Below are positions 13,201 through 26,131 of a stretch of DNA of 64,000 nt, in pieces. The DNA comes from Amphirosellinia nigrospora (Eukaryota > Ascomycota > Sordariomycetes > Xylariales > Xylariaceae): NCBI GenBank assembly GCA_004123355.1, contig SCHM01000006.1, forward strand, positions 1 to 64,000, read 5' to 3'. Made by a program: the position numbers and the translations under genes. How positions within the stretch are numbered: position 1 is the stretch's first letter; each line of letters starts with the position of its first letter. The notes under the pieces were generated by a model. The model did not search any database, was not told the DNA's origin, and saw only the letters and a list, made by a program, of their open reading frames with translations.

Positions 13201-15039
13201 ATAATGTATTAATTAACATATATATTTATATTCGAAAATCTGTTTTTAATAGTATATATGTTTATATATATATATATATATTAAAGGAAATTTATATATA
13301 AAGTATGATTATTGTTTTTATTATTAATTAATTCTTGCTTATAACTTGCGATTTAACTACGTTATATTATATGGCTTTTTAAACCTTTTAATATAAAAGC
13401 GAACTTTTTTACGAAACGTATTTAACGTTGCGTTACTAATTACCTTTTAAATACTATAATGTGTTATAATAAATAGCTTGCTTAAGTTATAATTAAAATA
13501 TATTTATTTAAGCTATAAAACTAAAAAAATACGCTAGCTAACTAGTATATAAGCTTAGTTATAGTTTGTTTATACGTATATTAATAAACTATTTATTTAT
13601 ATATAATAATAATAAAAATTAAAAGTATTATTAAATTATAATTTTAAAAATTAATAATAGTTTTTATTATTATTTTAAAAAATTAGTTATTAATATGTTC
13701 TAAAAACTTATATTAGCTAGAATAGCTTTAAAATTATATAGTTTTTATAAACTTTAATTTAGAATTAGTATAGCTAAAATAATAATACGTTTAAAAAAAC
13801 AAAAAAAATACGTATAATAAAAGCTAAGGTTATAAATTAAAATTTTCAATAAATAATTAGCCCGAGCATAAGCTATAGCTATAGCTTTAGTTTAAACTTA
13901 AGCCCTAGCTTTATAAATTTAAATATAACTTTATTTATTTATAAATAAATAATTTATTTAATAATTAATATATTTTAAATGTTTTAACTTGCTAGTTTTT
14001 ATATATTAGCTTTAATAGTTATATTATTATTATATTTTTATTTAATTTGTTAAATATTTATTTAACCGGTTATTTTTTAGTTAATATATTTATTAATAAT
14101 AATAACGTTATAAGGTTTTTTTATTAATAACTAATTATTAGCGAAACTAATTTTTTATTTAGTTTATTTAATAAATAATTTAAACAAAATATTTTAGCTC
14201 GCTAGCTATTATATTTTAATATTTTTAAAAATATAATTATATTATAATATTATTATTTTAATAGTTAAATATTTATATAACCGATTATTTTTTAATTAAT
14301 ATATTTATTAATAATAATAACGCTACGAAGTTTTTTTATTAATAATTAATTATTAGTAAATTAATTTTTTATATTTTAGTTTATTTAATAAATAATTTAA
14401 ATAAAATATTTTAGCTTATTAGTTATTATATTTTAATATTTTAAAAATAATAATTATATAATAATATTATTTTAATAGTTAAATATTTACGCGGCTAAAC
14501 TTATATAAAATAATATTTTTAATAATATTAATAATAATTTTAGCTTAATATTTATATTAATATTTATTAAAATAACTAATTAAATATTATATAATTAGCA
14601 TATTATTTTATAAATTATTTATTTTAATTTTTACAAAAAATTATTTATTATAAATAAGTTTTTATTAGTTAAAAATTATTTACTATAAATAAAGTTTTTA
14701 TAAACTTAAAAAGTTTAAATATAATATTATTTATTAATATATAGTTTTTTTTAGCTAAAAATAAATTTTTAATAAACTATATTTTATAAAATATAATTTT
14801 TATTAATTATATTTTATAAACTATTAGTTTAAAAATATATTATAATAGTTTAAAAGCTTATAATATTTTATTTAAAAATAATATTAAAAAATTATATTTT
14901 TTTATAAAATTAATATAAAACTTTTTAATAAAAGCTAGCTTTTTATTATTATATTTAAGCTTTTAAAAATATTAATATTAAAACTAAAAATATTTACGTT
15001 TAAAATTTTAAAAATAATTTTAATTATAAAGCTTTATAA

Positions 15040-15690
15040 TAGCTTTAATAAATTTAATATTATTATTAAAACTAATTTTTACGTTTAATAAAATATTATT
15101 AAAATTTTTATTTTAAACTTTTAGTTAATTAACGTTTTTTTTTATAAATAATTACGCTTAAAATAATATTTTAATAAAAAGTTTTATTTTTAAACTTTTA
15201 GCTATAATTAATATTTTTTTTTATAATATAGTTATATTTAAAATAATATTTTAATAAAAATTTTATTTTTAAATTTTTAGCTATAATTAACGTTTTTTTT
15301 TATAAATAATTATGTTTAAAATAATATTTTAATAAAAGTTTTACTTTTAAACTTTTAATTATAATTAATATTTTTTTTTATAATATAATTATATTTAAAA
15401 TAATATTTTAATAAAAAATCCTACTTTTAAGCTTTTAGCTAAAACTAATATTTTTTTTTATAATATAATTATACTTAAAATAATATTTCGATAAAAAATC
15501 TTGCTTTTAAGCTTCCGGCTAAAATTAATATTTTTTTTTAATATATAGTTATGCTTAAAATAATATTTTAATAAAAACTCCCGTTTTTAAGCTTTTAGTT
15601 ATAATTAATATTTTTTTTATAATATAATTATATTTAAAATAATATTATAATAAAAAATCTTATTTTAAATATTTTAATTATTATTAACGT
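15040..15690. repeat. 80-bp minisatellite (left arm copy, about 8 units)
   Basis: The word GCTATAATTAA and its variants recurs at about 15201, 15280, 15358, 15438, 15518 and 15598, a spacing of 78-80 bp. Each unit carries AATATTTTAATAAAA and a long T run. The period is not a multiple of three, so it is unlikely to be coding. Confidence 0.75.
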
Positions 15691-18600
15691 TTTTATTTTA
15701 TAGCTTTATATTATAATATTATAATAAAAAATATTTATAAATACGTTTTTTATATTAAATATATTTTATTAAAATAAAGTTATTTTTTATTAATAAGCTT
15801 TAAAAAAAAAAAATAGTTAAAAAAAATAATATTAAAAATCGCTTTTAAATAATTTATAAGCTTATAAAACTATATAAATAATATAAAAAACATAAAAAAT
15901 AAAATAAAATAAAAACTAATTTATAAAACTAATAAGCTATTTAAAACTTTTATATATAAGCTTATTAAAACTTTATAAATATATTAACCGTATATTATTT
16001 ATTTAGCGAAAAAAAAAATTTATAAACTTTATTATTATTTTAAATTAATATTTAAAGCTTTAAAACTAAAAATAAAAATTAATAAAAAAATAATTTTACG
16101 TTAGCTATATATTTAATTTAAAATATTTTTATAAAAATATAATATAATTATTAAAATATAATATTATAGTATTTTAAAATAGCTAATAAAACGTAATAAA
16201 AAATAATAATTTTAACTTTATTATTTTTATAAAATATTAATAATATTTAAATATTTATATTAATATAATATAAAAAATTTCGTTTAATATATTTATATAT
16301 TTAAATAATCTTATATAATAATTATAAATTATAATATTTATAATTTCTACTTATAATAATTACTATTTATAATAAATAATATTTATAATAAAAAAAACAA
16401 ATATAAATAATAATATATTGCTTTATTAAATCGTAAATATAATAAATAGTTATATAAAGTTAAACTTTTTTTTTTTTTTATTTATAGATTTTATATATAT
16501 ATTAATAAAAATTAATAAAACTTAAAAACTTTTTAATTTATATATTAAATATAAAAATAAAATATAAAATACTAAAAATAAAATTAAAAATTAATTAAAT
16601 AAAAAACTTTATATATATTATTATATAGTTAATAAAGCTTATAAAAATAATTTTATTAATTTTTTATAATAATAAATATTTATATTTTATTTTTATAAAA
16701 ATTATAATATAAAAAAAATTTTGTTTATATTTTTAAAGTTTATTATTTAGGATTTTTATTTTTATATATTAAATAAACTATATTATTTTTAAAATTATAA
16801 AAAAATAATATATATTTTTTATTTTATTATAAAACTAAAATAAAACTTATAATAATTATTTATTTTTTAAATATAATAAATTAAAAAATAAATAAAAATA
16901 AATATAACTAAAATAATATATTTAGCTTTTAATAAAAATATAATTAAATATATATTTTTTTTATATTTTTATTTTATTTATTTTAGTTTTTTATTTTTTA
17001 TAAACTATATTAAACTTAAAATATTATATTATTTTTTTTTTGCTTTTATTTACGGGCAAAATTAATTCGGCTTTTTTAAAAGCGGTTAAATATATTTTAT
17101 AATAAAAAAATAATTTACGGATAATTTTTACCGAAAATAAAAATATTAAAACTATAATAATAAACCGAATTATATATAATTTAAATATATTTAAAGCTAA
17201 AAAAAAATATAAAACGTTAATTTTATATTAATATTATAACTAAATTTAATTATTATAAAATAATATTTATTAAATATTTTAAAAAAGCTAATATTAAAAA
17301 CAAAAATATAACTAAAGCTTAAATTATTAGCGCTATTATTTAATACTAATATAAAACTATTAACTTTAATAATATAAAATTTATTAATAAAAACTCTAAC
17401 GTTAATATAGCTAATAAAAATAAAACTATTAATAAAATATTAATAAAACTTTAAAAACTTTTTTTTTATTTTAAACCTAAGTTTTTTAATATTAATAATA
17501 TATTTTTTTAACTAGTATTATTATTAAATATAATATATATTTATAATTTTAAAAAATATTAGCTATTAATATTTATTTTATTAAAATAATTACTTATAAA
17601 CTTTATTTATAAATAATATTACTAAATATAAACCCGAAGTTTTTAGTTTTATTTTAAACGTATATACTAATAATTATTATTTTATTTTTAAACTATAACG
17701 CTTTAAACCTATATAATTAAATTTTTTTTAAATTTATATTATTTTTTAAAATATAAAAACTATACGTTTAAAAAAAAAAAACAGAATTTTTTATATTAAA
17801 AATAAAAATATAAAAAATAGCTTAACTAGCTTTACTACCCGTTAAAATATACTAAAGCTAAAAATATTATTAAATATATTCGATAAAATAATTAAAAACT
17901 AATATAATTTAATATTTATATATAAAAAATATAACTATAAAATTAATAAAACTATTTAATAAATTAGCTTTTATTATTTATATAGTTATTTTATTTTTAT
18001 TTAATAATATTAACGTTAAAAAATTATTAAAAGCTTTATATAAATTATATTTTAAATAAAATATATATTATAAGTTATAAAATTAAATAAATTATTTTTT
18101 TATAAAAATTTTAATAAAATATTATATAAAATATATTAAGCTATAAAATTAAAAATAAAACTTAATAAACTTAAATATAATAAATTTTAAACTTAAGTTT
18201 ATTTAATATATAGCTATTAATTAATTATTATTTATAAAAAATAAAGCTTTTTAATATTTATTTTTAAATCTATTAATAACTTTAAATCTAAACTTTTTAA
18301 AATTATATTTTAAATTTTTATATAAAACTTTTTTAGTTATAATTGCTTAACTAAATTTTTTTTTTTTAAATTTATTTTAAATTTAACTACTTAATTTTTA
18401 ATTTTATTTAATATATTTATTATAATTATTTATAATATTTTTAACTATAGCTTTTTATTTTATAAATAATATTAATTTATTTATGCTTTATTTATTACTT
18501 TTTTTATTTAATTAGTTTAGTTTTATTTTTTACTATTATTAGCGGCTATAATAATTTTAAATTGTTCGAAAAAGCTTTGTTTAATATAAATTTTATTAAA

Positions 18601-19044
18601 TAAATCTATTATTTTATAATATAAGTTAGCTTATATAGCTATATAGTTTTTTTCCGCTTAAAATAAAAAAAAAAAAACTATATTTATATAATAAGCTTTT
18701 ATACGTTATTAAAATATTTAGTAAAATCGTTAATAATAATATTAAGCTTAAATATTATTAATTAAATAATTTTATTATTATTTTTTAATTTAGGTTAATA
18801 TTGCGTAGTTATATTTAAATTTTTTTATAAAATTATAAAAAGCTAAATTTATCCGATTTTTTATTTTTTATTAGCTTTATTATATAATTTTTTTAAAAAA
18901 TAAAAATAATATAAACCCGTTTAGCTTTTACGTTTAAGCTTTTATTATTTTTTTATTTAAAAAACAATATTATATAAATAAAAATAGCTATATATTAAAA
19001 ATAATATCCGGTATAATAAAAAAGCTTTATAAACTTTATAAAAA

Positions 19045-19415
19045 AAATATAAATATTTATTATTATACGGAAAATTAATAAAGTTATTTTTATAAGCTTT
19101 ATATAATTATTTAACTATATAAGTAAAAAGTCTTTTTGTTTTTAGTAATATAAGTTAGTTTAATAACGTATGGCTAATAACTAAAAATAATATATACTTC
19201 CGTAGTATTTATTTTTAAAACTATATAAGCTAAATATTTTAATAGTTAGTATTTATATTTAAAATTTTTTTTTCGTTAGTTAATTAGTACTAAAAATAAA
19301 AATTAAAAACCAGTTAAATAAAAAACTTTTTATATATAGCTATATAATTATATAAAACTTATAAAAATAATTTAATAATAAATATTTATTTTATAAAAAT
19401 TATAGCAAAAAGTTT
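19045..19415. repeat. Short inverted-repeat pair (about 100-bp arms), MITE-like
   Basis: The segment near 19060-19150 is approximately the reverse complement of 19310-19410; the shared core is of the type TATAATTATATAAAACTTATAAAAATAATTT. The same pair occurs at 57.70-58.02 kb in the right arm, and single copies occur near 5.8 and 16.6 kb. This fits an old MITE or terminal inverted repeat family, but the extreme AT content weakens the inference. Confidence 0.4.
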
Positions 19416-21169
19416 TAATAAAAAATATTTTATAAAATACTAAGAAATTATTAAACTAATAGTTAATTTATTTTTAAAATAATATTAGCTATTTTTTAAT
19501 TAATATTTAAGTTTAAAAAATCTTTAGCTTTATATAGTGCTTAAAAATATAAATTAGTAATATTTGCTTTTTAAAACTTATAAAAACGTTTTTTTTAATT
19601 TTAATATTTTTTATTAAAATTTTAGCTTAATTTTATAATTATTATAAACTAAAACCTTATTATTATATTTTTTATTATTAATTTTTATTAAAATTATAAA
19701 ATTTATTATTAATAAAATAAATTTTAATATTATTTTTAATTTAATAAAAGCTTTCGATTTATTAAAAGCGCTTTTAAAAAAAAAACATTTAAAATATTAT
19801 ATATATTTATTTATTAGTAGCATTTTTAAAAGCTTTCCGAAAATCTTTTAGTTTATTATATAAAATATTTAAAATAAATAATTTTTTAGTTTAAATAAAA
19901 TAACTAATTATTAATTTTATATATTTTAAATTATTATTTTTTCGGGGTTATTATTTATTTTTTTAATAATTTAAATAATAAAAGCGTAATATTTATAATA
20001 TTTTTTATTTTTATTATTTTATAAACTTTAAAACTATATTACTAGCGCTATAATTAAGTTTAAAATAATTTTTAGTTAATATAAACTATTTTTTAATTAT
20101 TTGCGGCTTATAGCGTACGGATTTTTATTTTTTAAAAATAAAAAAATTCTTTTATTCTAAGCTATTTTTATAAATAGCTAATTTAGCGCTTATAAAATTA
20201 TATTAAATAAATCGATTAATATTAAAAAAAGCTTTAAAAATTAAACATATAATTATTATTTTTTATTTTAAAAAACTTAGCATATATTTTTTTTTATTTA
20301 TAAAACAATATTAATTTATTTATTTTATATATTTATATTTTTTAAAAAAATATTTTATTAGTTTAATATTAATTTTTGCTTTTTTTTAAAAAATATATTA
20401 TATATTAATATAAAATTATAAGTTCGACTAAGTTTTATATTTATTAAAAAATACTTTTAAAGTAAACTATATTGCTTTTTTTTCGTTATAGCTTATAATA
20501 TAATAAGCTTAATAAAAAAATTTTTATAAAGCTAAAACGTTATATAATTAATAAATAATAACTAATAATTTAAGCGTTATTATTATTAATTATTTATTAA
20601 AAAAAATATATAACTACTAAAAAAACAAATTAATAAACGTTTTTTTTTTTAACGAAATATAAAGCTTAAATAATAAATATTATAATAGCTATAAAAAAAC
20701 GCGCTATATTTAATTATTTTAATATTAATATATGCTATTTTTAGCTATATAAAAACCCGCTTTTATAAAACCGCGTTAGGGCGAAAAAATTATATAATAT
20801 TTTAAATTCGATAAAAAAACTAGCTAAACGTCCAAACGTTTAACTATAAGTAATTATTAACGTATATACTAATAAAAAAATCGATAATAATATATATTAT
20901 TAAGCGGACTACTTATTTAAAGCATTATTTTAAATATTAATATAAATATTATTACTTCGTTTTATTATTTTTATTTTAAAATAAATATAAACTATAGTTA
21001 GTTTTATATAGCATAGTAATATTTATTTTTTTATAGTATTAAGGGCAAACTTTTAGTAATAAAAAAAATATTTAAAACATATATACTACGTTAGCATATT
21101 TAACGCTCGTTAACTCATATAATAGCTCTAGAAACATGTCTTTAGAGCTGAGATATTACCGAAAATAGC

Positions 21170-21560
21170 AAATTGTGCCTCCGGAAGCTTAAGAATTGCA
21201 TCTGCGTCGCCGGTCGACTTGCCGCTTTGAGTCGAAGAGTCAGGGTCTTCTTCCCACACACCGGGAAGTGTGGACAGTATCCTTGTTCGTGCATGGAATA
21301 TTAGAGGCCCTCAGCAATCAGGTCGTTACTTTTCTCAGCAGGGCGGGGCTGCGAACCGTTCGTGGGGGAGGGGGCGCCTTGCATTCTTTGTGGTCAGCTT
21401 TGGGATTGATATAGGCTATCTCACTCTTTGGATCTGTTACATAATTCGCTCTCACAGTAGAGGTGGTGTGCTATGAATGCGGTGAGCCCTATTATAACGC
21501 TCAGCTACCTTGGGTATGTATGTATTCGGAAGTGGGAGGGGAGGCTCGTGTGATGGTGAT
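21170..21560 (+). pseudogene. Junction fragment, possible decayed gag/CCHC sequence
   Basis: On the minus strand, the first bases at the island edge encode ILKLPEA, which resembles the C-terminus of the coiled-coil gene at the opposite edge. On the plus strand, a Gly/Arg-rich stretch near 21.33-21.38 kb is followed at about 21467 by VCYECGEPYYNAQL. That resembles the start of a CCHC zinc knuckle, with Tyr where His is expected, a C-to-T change. The last cysteine is missing and stops interrupt the frame. The retrotransposon-gag interpretation is weak. Confidence 0.25.
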
Positions 21561-21756
21561 TACTGATATTATAACATGGACTAAGAGATAAAACATTTCG
21601 GGGAAAAAAGGGAGAATCAATTAAAACTAGACTTTGCTAATAAAAGAGTTCTGTATTCCAATATCGTATTCGTATTGGCCTACGTATCCAGGTAGTGTGT
21701 TAGAATTGTCAATAAATTAACCAGGGCTACGCCTTAGCTGAGATTGAACTTGGGAT

Positions 21757-22722
21757 TCATCTACTCTTCTGTGACGTTGATGGGTTAGCGCTAGTATTCC
21801 GGACGTACCAAGTGTTGTCCCAGAAAGCTGCTTTCTTAAAGGGCAAGGAGATACCACGATACTCCTCTATCATCTTCCTCGAGCGGACAGAGTCGACATC
21901 CCAGCGTAAATCGGGCACAGGAGGTTGGGTCGACCCATTCTCTTGGGCCTTCATACAAATCATAGCCGGCCTCGCGAGGTCACAAATGATCTCGCGAAAA
22001 GGGAAGCTCGGGTGATGTGCGAGGACAATAGTGTTGTCGTCGACCAAGCAGAAGCCCTTGGCGCCAAAGCCGCCGATGATATCGAACCTCGCCTCTCGGA
22101 GCACGTCCTTGCACACGTCCGTATACATCGGATCCTGAACCAGCAAATCGACTTTTGGCGCAGAACTTACTTCCTTGACGGCTTCCCAGACGACCTTAGC
22201 CGCCGCGTGCTCATAGAACGTTTGCGGTGGGACAAATCCCTGCTGACGGATAAACGCTGACCCGATACGACCGAGACCGAAACCGATGACCTTGTCGACC
22301 GCGCAGCCCTTTAGATGCGTGCGTACCATGTCCGCGATAGCCTCCGCTTCGTCGCTCACTCCGAAGTGCTGCGTAATCTCGGCGAATGTGGCACGGGTTT
22401 CCTCCAGAGTCTTGCTAGGCCCATGGAAGACGGCGCTGGCGTTAAAAAGGGGAACAAATTGATCGAGCTTACCTTCGGCTTCCCGACGCTTCAGACTGCG
22501 TTCGTCTTGAAATCCTATAATATTTCGCCTCTCTTGAGCGCGGGGCGCCAGGTCTGCGGTCCCGAGGCCTCGTTGGAGGTTTTTGCTCTTTATGATCTTA
22601 CCGTCAATGGTCTCCAGCTGAAAATACTCCGGGTCGAGTGACATTGACGCCTCCAAATTGTTAAGTAGATCTCTTGTGAAAATTGGCTTTAATGCCGTTT
22701 GGGTGGTGGTTGATGAAGACAT
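21757..22722 (-). CDS. SRR1-like domain protein
   Basis: Single-exon, 321-residue protein. The C-terminal two thirds fit the SRR1-like domain. Residues about 140-165 contain VIGFGLGRIGSAF, about 190-215 contain LLVQDPMYTDVCKDVL, and about 215-260 contain a hydrophobic strand leading to VLAHHPSFPFREIICDLARP. These are the glycine-rich nucleotide-binding-like and DPxFT-type motifs of that domain. Fungal members of about this length are common. SRR1 in plants is linked to light and clock signalling; the fungal role is not established, so no pathway is assigned. No signal peptide or membrane segment is present. The frame is intact, unlike several neighbours. The gene lies about 560 bp from the AT-rich boundary and is convergent with nothing. 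Confidence 0.72.
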   Translation of the reverse strand: MSSSTTTQTALKPIFTRDLLNNLEASMSLDPEYFQLETIDGKIIKSKNLQRGLGTADLAPRAQERRNIIGFQDERSLKRREAEGKLDQFVPLFNASAVFHGPSKTLEETRATFAEITQHFGVSDEAEAIADMVRTHLKGCAVDKVIGFGLGRIGSAFIRQQGFVPPQTFYEHAAAKVVWEAVKEVSSAPKVDLLVQDPMYTDVCKDVLREARFDIIGGFGAKGFCLVDDNTIVLAHHPSFPFREIICDLARPAMICMKAQENGSTQPPVPDLRWDVDSVRSRKMIEEYRGISLPFKKAAFWDNTWYVRNTSANPSTSQKSR

Positions 22723-23320
22723 GATGTTGTTGTGAATGCTGCGAGAAAGGGGTGTTAGTGTTGGTTTGTACTGGCTACTTGAGCGACTGACTTTGATGAA
22801 ATGGACGATCAGGAGAGCCTACGGATAAAGACTTTAATATATATTTTTTTCATACTGAGACAAAGACCTTGTTCTCAAAGCTAGTTCATTGTTCTGAGAC
22901 AGCTATATTTAACTATTCGGACATACATCTTGGTTCATTTACCACAGCCTGGGTTGAGCAAGAGTATATAAGTATCACAACCCTCAAAGCGATGTTACAG
23001 CCTGATAAGTCGTCAATATGTCCGGCGACGTTTAGGTCCATTTAGAATAGCTAGTGAATAACACTCTACTAATATTTCTCATCGTATGTACACCATGCTT
23101 GCGTAATGACCATATAATCTACATCCTCTATCTTCTCAAAAGCATCATCGTGGTTCTTTTATGCATAATCCGTTCCTACTTATAAATTTCTGTCGTCATT
23201 TGTAGCGTCAGCTTCCAAAACTGCCCAAAGACCTTTTCCCCTCCATGTTGAGCCACTCTTAACTTTGCCGCATCCGATGTCTAATAAAAGGAGTTATCTG
23301 CAACCCCATACGCCATAGTG
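22723..23320. other. Intergenic between SRR1-like and palA
   Basis: About 600 bp of normal composition holding the SRR1-like promoter (minus strand, reading away from palA) and the palA 3' flank. No ORF with recognisable content was seen. Confidence 0.6.
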
Positions 23321-26131
23321 TCAATCAGGTCTTTTTGACATAACGACGAGACGTGTTCGACTCCTAACCGAACCGGATCCCGCTGTTCGGATCCCAGGTT
23401 CCCCCTTGTGATTTGTTACCATGTGGCGGGGTTGGCTGGCAACAGAAGAACTGCTTGTGTTCGAGAACTTTAGCGGCATTTCATTGTTCCAAATATGGTG
23501 CACGGGATTTGCTCGCGGTTGTTGCGGCTGTGGGGCCACTGTTTCGCTGACTGGTGCCCATGATTGAATGTGAGCCTCTACTGGGTTGTGAACTTGCTGC
23601 CTCTGGGGAGGGCAGCTGGTAGGCCACCATGGTACGAGCTCTCTGGCTGTGGTTGAAGTTGAGCCGGGTGTTGATAATTAGTAGCCCCATTCCAAGCGGT
23701 GCTGGAGGCCGATGGCTGGGCGTGGTCTCTTTGGCTGAGAGACAAATTACCAAGTGGCGGCATATTAAGCTCCTCCTCGAGCATACGAGCCTCACGCCGT
23801 CGTTCTGTTGCAAAGGTCCTAGCACTGTCCCGGAAGCTACCAACGATGCGGCTCAGGTCGTTGTAGAATTTTCTGCCGACCTCGATATTACTGGTGAGCT
23901 CTTTGTATTTATAATAGGCGTTTTCGAGTTTCTGAAGAGCTTGCTCCCTTTCACGATTACCCTTATCGCCTACCAATTTCTTTTGGCTCTCGAAGTCGCG
24001 GTTCACTCGAATAAGATCGGATAATATTTTTTCTTGTTCAGTGCCCTCTTTTTTCACCATCTCCAGATCAGGTCGTATAGTGAATCTAGTCTTTCTCGAA
24101 GAGTCTTCGAAATGCGCGGGCACAATAGCAGTGGCTACCGCCTGGCTACGCTCTAACCGCGCCGCTTCGCGCCAAAATATCCGATTTGATGTCATCACCA
24201 CGAGCCTTCTCCCGGAGTGCATCAGCTTTTCGGTGACGGCGGTTTTCGAGGCGCGTAACATCGTTACAGACACTGCGCAGTCGCCCGATGGCTGGCTTTA
24301 ATGCCTCTGGGATTTCGGTGCGTCGCGAAGAGGGGACAAAGTCCATCATGCCCCGATCCGGTCCGGCTAGAATTGCCAATGTCGGCTCAACATTGTAGAA
24401 CTTTTCTCGCACAATCCCATCACTACTTGCACTATTCGCAAACCAGCCTCGGCTTCAGATGCTTGTTTCCACAGTTTAGCACCTTGGTTCGGCTCATTGC
24501 AACTCTCCGGGCGGGCCCATCGATCTGTGCCAAACTTCATACGCAGTCGTTTATCCTCCTCTTCCTCTGCTCGAAGAAGCCCACTGCCTTCTTCAAATGT
24601 GGCAATGTTAGTAGCCCGTAGCTTATCGATATCTGCAAAGCTCCTTTGTAATCGGTTTATTGCATCTGCTTGCCGGATTTCCTCGGCGTGCTGGACTAGG
24701 GTACCTGGTAATCCGAGGGGCTTTTCGAATGCCTGTATAGAGCCGGGGAGATTGAGCTCCGATAAAATTTCATGGAGCCTCTCATTTAGAGTCTCTAGCT
24801 CGGCTATAACGTTTTGGTTCACCATACGATCCCGCCGCTCTTCGTAAATAGAAACAGCGAGATGAACAGAATAAGGGACCAGTTTCGTGAAGAGTGCTGG
24901 GCCGAACTCGCCCTTGTCCCTATGTATTCTAAAGGTGTGGCAACCTGGGGTGGTATTCGGGCAATTGCCATGGTGGCCCTATCAAGGATTTTCAGTTCAG
25001 ATTTGGGGGGCACAGGATCTAAAAGACGTTGGTTAGCGACTCGAGTCCCCAATCACTATCGTCAAGAAACATACTTAAATAGATCTTGTCATTATCGCGC
25101 TCGGCTGTTTGTAGGTGATCCTCCACACGCCTCTTGAGACTGTTCAAGTCCTCGACAACTATTTTACTCACATAGCCGCCCCTACTTTCCTTTAGACCCT
25201 CCCCGACGCACGCGACAGCGTCTTTGAGCCTCGCCACCTCTTCACCATATTTCCGTTTTTCTAAGCACTCACACGCGGCTCGATATTGCGCGGCTGCGGC
25301 AAAATGGTGATGTTTAGCGCTCATGTGGTGAATCCAGCTACTGCTGATAGCCTCAGAACGCATGGCAGCCTCGCCTGCGAGATTATAAAGATCGGAGACC
25401 TTGGCTGCCAGCTTAGCGATTGATGCATCTTTGTAGCGGTCCATAACCGCTTTGTGCCAGAAGCATTCTTGTGACTGGGCTAACTGCAGCTGTATGAGCG
25501 ACTCAAGAGAGTTTTCGTCCATGTCGTCGGGCGGTGTGGTCCTGAGCTCGGGTACTATATCGTTCTTTAGGTGGGTGAGGACGCCAGCGGCCTGGTTGAA
25601 GTAGCTTGCTGCGGTCTTAAGACCATCCGTGTCGGAGCGGTTGCTACCGATGGCTAGTTGCGAGAACAAGGCGGCTAGATTGTATATAATATTGGCTCGC
25701 TCGAACTGGAGGTTGTTGTGGACGACGGGTCGTTCGACGTTGTATCCCAGTGAAGGATACCAAGTAAAGTCGGCGCCTATCTGTGTCGTGGTGCAATCAC
25801 GTCAGTCAACCTGCTGCCAGCCTGTATGTCTGTCTGTCTATAGGCGAAAGACGACTTGGGCAAAGAGACTCACGTCTATGGGGAATTTGCCCGAGATCCA
25901 GACCAGCTGGGCGGCATAGGCCTGCAGTTTCTTGACGCCGCTCGGGTGAGGTTCGCGTACGTTGATGGCGTCCCGTCTTAGCGTATCAATGACGTCGAGA
26001 TCTTGGCGAAACATGTCTGGATGCTGGTCGTACTTGGTCGAGATATACTGCTTGATGGCAGACGACAACGACACCTGGGTTCCTTTGCGGAACGGCACCG
26101 CGAGGATGCCGTTGCCATTGTTGCTCTGCAT
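23321..26131 (-). CDS. palA: pH-response regulator PalA/Rim20 (BRO1-domain protein), frame broken by indels
   Basis: PalA/Rim20 is the Alix-like scaffold that links ESCRT-III to PacC/Rim101 processing in ambient-pH signalling on endosomes. Exon 1 is 26131-25874, then a 93-nt intron (25873-25781, GTGAGT...CACAG). Exon 2 is 25780-25075, then a 56-nt intron (25074-25019, GTATGT, branch GCTAAC, TTTTAG). The remainder follows from 25018. The N-terminus has the family's LAVPFRKGTQVSLSSAIKQY and VREPHPSGVKKLQAYAAQLV; the BRO1 domain runs to about residue 380. A coiled-coil V-like domain follows, with DFVPSSRR, RLENRRHRKADALREKAR and REQALQKLENAYYKYKEL, and a Pro/Gln-rich tail ends in IWNNEMPLKFS. 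The frame shifts near 24918, 24441, 24170 and 23590, and probably three times within 24070-24115. The exact C-terminus is uncertain. Conserved residues continue across every shift, so this is probably an intact gene with sequence errors; a recent pseudogene is the alternative. Confidence 0.88.

Larger units (their letters stand above)
13085..21193. repeat. Left arm of a large inverted duplication (RIP-saturated)
   Basis: Read as its reverse complement, this interval matches 55902-64000 in order. Matched landmarks are the junction sequence CTTAAGCT.CCGGAGGCA.AATTTGCTATTTT, the GCTCTAAAGACAT / TTTCTAGAGCT block, an inverted-repeat pair near 19.05-19.41 kb, an 80-bp minisatellite at 15.0-15.7 kb, the TTTCGTAAAAAAGTTCG block near 13.4 kb and the GTTTAAACAC repeats near 13.1 kb. 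Differences are mostly C/T and G/A. No intact ORF is visible. The arm may extend further, because the right copy is cut by the window end. What the duplicated sequence originally was is not recognisable. Confidence 0.85.

Noticed and set aside
1-21000. Mitochondrial or plasmid origin of the AT-rich DNA
   Set aside because: No mitochondrial genes, tRNAs or rRNAs; decayed nuclear-type remnants and C-to-T style stops fit RIP better.
23321-23420. GTTCGACTCC sequence as a tRNA T-arm, and a GGATCC inverted repeat
   Set aside because: No matching acceptor, D or anticodon stems could be built around it; it lies in the palA C-terminal frame.
24301-24847. Plus-strand ORFs of 86-116 codons across palA
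   Set aside because: Antisense shadows of the palA coding sequence.
25019-25074. Stop codon after GLESLTNVF as the end of a BRO1-only protein
   Set aside because: The segment is a 56-nt intron with GTATGT donor, CTAAC branch and TTTTAG acceptor; splicing joins KIYL to NPVPPKSEL, as in PalA.
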